Assembly: GCA_937885815.1 (NCBI GenBank)
Contig: CALABM010000015.1
Coordinates: 1-6,494 of the forward strand
DNA: 6,494 bases
From: an uncultured Verrucomicrobiales bacterium
GTDB lineage: Bacteria; Verrucomicrobiota; Verrucomicrobiia; Verrucomicrobiales; Akkermansiaceae
Direction: 5' to 3'
Under the pieces are notes generated by a model, which did no database searches, was not told where the DNA came from, and saw only the letters and a list, made by a program, of their open reading frames with translations. Shown here piece by piece: positions 1-6,000 of this stretch (position 1 is the first letter of the stretch; each line of letters begins with the position of its first letter). Position numbers and translations under genes: made by a program.

Positions 1-3000
1 TGAGCGCAGAGCAGCAGTGGGATGTTCAGGAGAAGGGCTTTATCGCTATTGAAGGTCAGGCTAATGAGACAACGCTTGCCTCTATCAAACTCGGTTCGAA
101 TGGTGTGCTGGCCCTTACCGTAAATCAGGAGACGGAGCTGAACCTTACCGGCCGTGAGAATCTGATTATCGGCGCTTGGGGTGAAGAGTCTGTCAACTAC
201 GGTACTGCTTCTGCCACCCTCGGCACTGTGCAGGATGCGACGCTTGGGCGCGATGTATGGCGCTTGGGTGGTGGTACCGGCACGCTCAATGTGAACTTCA
301 AGCTGACCGGCGATGCCGATTTGCTCATCGGCAATGAGTGGTCCGGCGGTACGGTACATCTGACCAATACAGCCAACGACTTTACCGGTGATATCTTCAT
401 TCAGGGTGTTGGCAACAAGCTGACGTATGAGGATGGCGCTCTGGGAAATGCCAAAGTGCTGATAACCTACGGTAATGCATTGGCCATTAATAGCGCCGAG
501 CAATTAGGCATCGTTAAGAGTTCCTCCGCCGGTGTGCTGGCCTTGGCTACCAATGGAGATTTGGATTTGACCGGAGCTAACGTTTCCTTGGGTGCAAATG
601 GGGATTATACCTACACCGGAGCGCTTACCGTGGATTCTGAGCAAGGGTATCGATTCGGCGGCAGTGGCAACCTGACGATTGACACGAATCTTGATGGCTC
701 AGATACGATGGTGCTTGATGGTCAGGGTACCACCGGCAGTAGTGTGACCTTTGCACGCAAAGACGCCTACGAAGGAAGCATCGTGGCCGGTGCCGGCTTT
801 AATTTGGATGAAAAGCACAGCCGTGGTGACATCGGCGTTCACGTCGGGCATGGTGAGGCGCTTGCCAATGTGCAGTCTTTGGAACTGCAGAAGGGCGCTA
901 CCTTGTACACTGATGGGAATAGCTTGGCCGTGCGTAATCTTACTGCCGGTAGTGGTTCGTCCATTCGAAACAATGGCAGCACAGCCTCCCTGTTGCTCTT
1001 GGAGGTAAGTGAGGGCGCGAACTCATCTATTGCGGATGGCGTGCTCAATGACCTTAATAATTCGTCCGCATTGCATCTTGTCAAGACGGGTTCTGGTACG
1101 TTGACCATGGGAACCAACGCTTCTTGGGCAGGCGGTCTCACCATTTCTCAGGGTACAGTTGTGGCGAAATTGACCGGTTCCAGTGGTCTTAGCGCCTCCG
1201 GTGGTATAGGTGCAAGTAATGCCTCCATCACCATTGAGGAAGGGGGTACACTGCAGCTTCAAATGGCGAGAACGGCCGGTGAGAATAATGGTCAGCTTGG
1301 CGCAACTCTTGCACCCCAGACTATTCTCGGCACGGGTACTGTGGTGCTCAACTCCGGTGGCGAGGCCATTCTCATGACTCAATCGGCAGTCTTCAATGGA
1401 ACTGTCCACCTGCAGGATAATACCCGACTTTACGTCGGTAAATTGAGCTATAATTTCGGTTATGAGGGCTACAATAACCTTCAGGCCCTTTCCGGTTCAA
1501 CCATTCAGGTAGACGCCGGTAGTCAGGCGAAAGTGACAAACTCATACCGCTTTGGCAGTACCTCAGCCATCAGTACAAACGCTGATTTTATCATCAGCGG
1601 CAATGGTTACTCTGGTCATTTTGTGGACAAGATTTATGCCTCCTCTCTGACTGCCGGTGCTTTGTCCATTGATAACCAATCAACGGTTTATGGCAATATC
1701 ACATTGGCTGATGATGCCATGATTGCCTCCAGCTCCAGAGGCACTCTGCAAGCCGTGGTCACTGCCGCGGGTACCTACATATACGGCGACTCCTCCACGG
1801 CTCCCGGCAGAGCTACCTATGGTGTGAAGAATCACCTCGGCGGTATCATCCGTGGCCGCATTCTGGGTGAGGGCAAGACGCTGACCTTTGGCGGTAATGA
1901 AGGCATGACCATTACCGCTGATTCCGACAACACCTTCGGTAATCTCGTGATTGCCAGCAGCAATGGTAATAATGATGACAAGTTCGCTCTGCGACTCAAT
2001 GGTGGTAAGGCCATCAGCCAGACTTCCACTGCTCTTGGTATGGGCCAAGTGACCCTGAATGATGGCCTCATCCTGCGCCTGGCCGGTACGGGAACTGCTA
2101 ATCAGACCGATGTGGTGTATACCTATGCCAACAACATTAACGCCGGCAATGGTGCCACGCTTCAGAGCTACAACATCACCAACAAACTGACCGGCACGGT
2201 GACGGCTGCCGGTGACCTGAATCTGGCTACGGCCAACGGCGGTGTGCTGCACTTGGCCGGTGGCGTGGCCGGTAGCGGTGCTCTGAACTTGGGTGACGGT
2301 TCTCAGGTGATACTCGGCTCTGCCAATGGGGCTTCTTTCACCGGTAATATCGTTGCCGGTGCCGGGGCTGCTCTTACCTTGGAATCCCCCGCCGCTGTGG
2401 CTAATAGCACTACTATTACCGGCACTGATTCCTTCTCGCTGAGTTTGGGCGGAACCTCGGATTATACTCTGGGAGGAATTTCGCTGGGAACCTCTGAAGG
2501 GGTGGAGAGCTCCTCATTGACGCTGTGTTTTGATTTCAGCCAATCTTCAACGGGTGAGTCCATCACCCTGAACTCCGATATTGTGGCCGGCACCACTACG
2601 ATTGCGCTGGATCTGAACATGTTCAACGAGATTGCCAGCGGTGAATATACCCTCATCAGCGGTAATCTGGGTACAGGTTCTTTCGCGCTGGATGCAAGCT
2701 TGAGTGACCGCTTTAGCTATCGTCAGGAAAATGGTAAGCTGATTCTGGTAGTGGGTGGGGATGACCGCCTGTACTGGTCTTCTGCTGCCGGTACTACTCA
2801 AAATTGGAACGCTGCCAACTGGCAGGTTGGCGGGCAGGGCAATACGGTGGCCTACAGCGGCTCACAGGAGGTAGTGCTGAGTGCCAGCGGGCTTTCCGAG
2901 GCTGATTCCCGCGAGATGATAGCTGTGAATGAGGCCCTTACGGTGGGCCGTGTAAATGTATCCTCCACCTATGGTTTGGAGGGCACGGGCTCTGTATCCG

Positions 3001-6000
3001 GAAGCAAGTTAGTCATCGGTGCCGGTGGCGATATGCAGCTGGGCGTGAATTCCACCTTCTCGGAAGATGTGCTGGTGAATGACGGCACCCTGCGCGTGAC
3101 CGGCGCTACTTTGGCGGCTGATATCACGGCTGAGAATAATTCGAATGTCGTTCTCAACGGCGCTACGCTTAACGGCAATATCTCCCTGACAAACTCTGAG
3201 GCTGATATCAACCAATCCTCCGTTAACGGCAATATCGCTGTAAATGAGGGCTCTGCGCTTTCCTTGGAGGAGACCACGCTGCGCGGTGAAGTGAAGCTGG
3301 GTGCTGATACTCGCATCATTGCTGCTAACAACTCCAATGGTACATCTTATGCTACGGCCCAGATTTCCGGTTCCTTTAACACGGCGGATGGTAACAGGCT
3401 CAGCGTGCATGATGGTTCCGTGACTCTGGACGGCAAGGTATCGCTGGATAGCTTGTCCGTGGATGGCGGTAAGACTGTGACTCTGTGGAATGCAGCTGCT
3501 GGTTCCGGCGCTGATAAGAATATCGCTGCTGTGGAGCTTGGTAACGGCGCCATTCTTCAGACTAATGACCGTGCCGCAGTAACAGCCGGTACTTCTGTCG
3601 GTGATTTGAAGTTGACCGGCGCGACAGCCACACTGAGGGATCAACACCATTCCGGGTATTACAACATCAGCTCCTTGTCCGTGGGTGAAGGCGTTTCCTC
3701 TGCTACGCTTGATATCGTTAAGAAGGCTGAGTCCACATATGCCACGGTTGTGAACCTCGGGGATGCGAACTCTACGGCAGGTAATTTCAGCGGCAGCATT
3801 GCTCTCAGCAGCAAGACCGGTGAGGGCAGCGATTCCAGACGCTCTCTGTTCCTGGTGCTGGGTGACAGTCAGGTCGCCTCGGGGGCTTCCATCAACATGA
3901 AGGCCGCTGATTCTAATACCGCTATTTTGGGCTTGGGCATTAATACGGCTTCTGCCACTATTGCCGGTTTGGAATCCGCCTCCGCTTTGTCGAGCCGTGC
4001 TAAGGTGTTCTCCGGTTCCATCGGAACGACTACGCAGTGGGGTAGTGATTCCAATGCTCCCGGTACTGTGGGTACTGTTCAGCGCTCCCTCACCATTGAT
4101 ACCGCCTCCGGCAGTGATTATACCTTCTATGGCGAGGTGATGGGTAACCTCAATCTCGTGAAGTCCGGTGAGGGTAAGCAGACCTTCGCAGGTAACTCCG
4201 GTGCCTTTAACGGCAGTATTGAAATCCTGGAAGGTACACTCGCTTTCTCCGGTGATGCTCTGAACATGCTGGGCACGGCCTCCTCTGTGGCGGTGAACGG
4301 TGGTACACTGGATGTCAGCAGCGTTGACTTCAGCGCCGGTTCCATCGCGGTCAATAACCTGAGCTTCACGAATGACTCCGTTCTCGCTCTCGGTAATCTG
4401 CAGGCTGATACCGTTTACAACTTCTTCAATAACTCTAGCGGTACGCTGGAGAACTGGGTTTCCCTGACGACGGATAACTTCTCCATCAACGGTACATCCC
4501 TGTCCGACATGGGCCGTGTAACCCTCACTCTGGGCATGGGCGGCTCCTTCTCCTACACCGTAGAGGATAGCTGGGATCTTGTTTGGAACGGTGGCGAAAC
4601 CGGCACGTGGAATGATGTGAGCAGCAATGAGGTATGGCAGACGACCCGCATGAATGAGATGATGGGCACGGAAGATACCTTCAACACGCGTTTCACGAAC
4701 AATGATAACGTGCTGTTCAACAGTAATGCTAACCTGGAGCTGGAGGGCAATATCATCGTTAACAACATGCGTCTTGCTGACAATGTGAGCCTTGTGACCA
4801 AGGGTAGCTTGACCGTGGCTGGCGAGTTGACCGTGGGTAACGGCTTCAGCTGGGCCTTCTCCGGTGATACCTCCCTGAGCTTTACGGAAGGTGAGCTGAA
4901 ATCAGCCAGCTCCATTGTTGTGGGTGATGGCGCCACGCTTATCATGACGGATAAGACGACCGCGCAGAACAACCGCTCCACTGCATTTGATAATGTAAGC
5001 GGTACCGGTAATGTGGTGCTGAATCTGGGTATGGATAATGGCGTCGGCTTTGACCTCAGCGGCATTTCCGGTGATATCACCGTGGCTACCGGTCGTCTGC
5101 AGGTGAATCAGAGCGCCTTCAATGATGACTCCACCATCTACTTGGCCACCTCTGATAGTCAGTTGGTATTCAATGGTAATGGCACTGTGCTGAATAATGA
5201 TATCGTACTTGGTGCAAATAACACCACCCATGCTAACAGCGGGCGCAGTGGTACCATCGCCGGTGTCATCAGCGGTAATGCCAGCTTCACCAAGGCCGGT
5301 GCCGGTACGCTGACCTTTGCTGCTCAGAATACCTACACAGGCACCACCACCATCAGCGGCGGTAAGCTCATTCTTGCCAATGGTGGTGATTACACCTTGC
5401 TCAACTCTGTCTCTGAAGGCACTTTGGAGGTGGCCAATGGCACAACGCTGGTGAACAATGGCAAGCAGATTACATCCACACTGGTGCTGGCCGCCGGCTC
5501 TGCTGCTGAGATGAATGGTAGCTGCGTATTGAAGGGCGCTATCACCGTGAATAACGGCGCCGTGCTTACCTTCACCGGCAATGGTTCTGATACCATTGAT
5601 TACAATGTATCGAAGAACCTGACCGTTGATGGCGGTACGATTGATTTCGGCAATACTCGCCAGACGATTGCCGGCTGGACCCTCACGCTCAAGAACGGTG
5701 CTCAGCTGCTGGGCGAAGGTGGTAGCTATGGTAAGGCTGATGGCAGCGGTACTACGGATTATACCGCAGCCATGGACTTCAACAGCAACTCCACCATCAA
5801 CGTCACCTCCGGTGCAAACAGCATCGCGGCTAACATGCGCTTGCGCGGTGGTGATGGACGCCAGCTTACCTTCAATGTAAGCGAGGGTGCCTCGTTGGAT
5901 GTCAGCGGCCGCATGCACTCCGACAGCGCAACCGCCACGGTGGGTAATGTGGTGAAGAACGGTGCTGGCTCTGCCACCATTTCCTCTCAGGTGATGCTGG

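Noticed and set aside
751..1008. Small plus-strand frames at 751-1008 and 5626-5880
   Set aside because: They overlap the giant gene in another frame and have no family resemblance. Their composition looks like an out-of-frame reading of the Gly/Thr-rich gene.
2866..2872. Perfect Shine-Dalgarno-like AGGAGGT inside the gene
   Set aside because: It is created by the in-frame codons CAG GAG GTA. The nearest GTG is too close, and no alternative frame with a plausible product follows. Similar GGAGGT at 1001-1006 comes from Leu-Glu-Val codons.
1023..3650. Further minus-strand open frames (1023-1409, 1680-2252, 2547-2801, 3009-3650)
   Set aside because: All are in the same complementary register and end at sense TCA or TTA codons (1023, 1680, 2547, 3009). 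They have no ribosome binding site context or recognisable protein family.
2766..4637. Tryptophan boxes as carbohydrate-binding or enzyme active-site motifs
   Set aside because: Their recurrence at segment borders and the flanking strand pattern fit the structural box of PATR proteins. No catalytic acid pair or known binding-module fold is visible.
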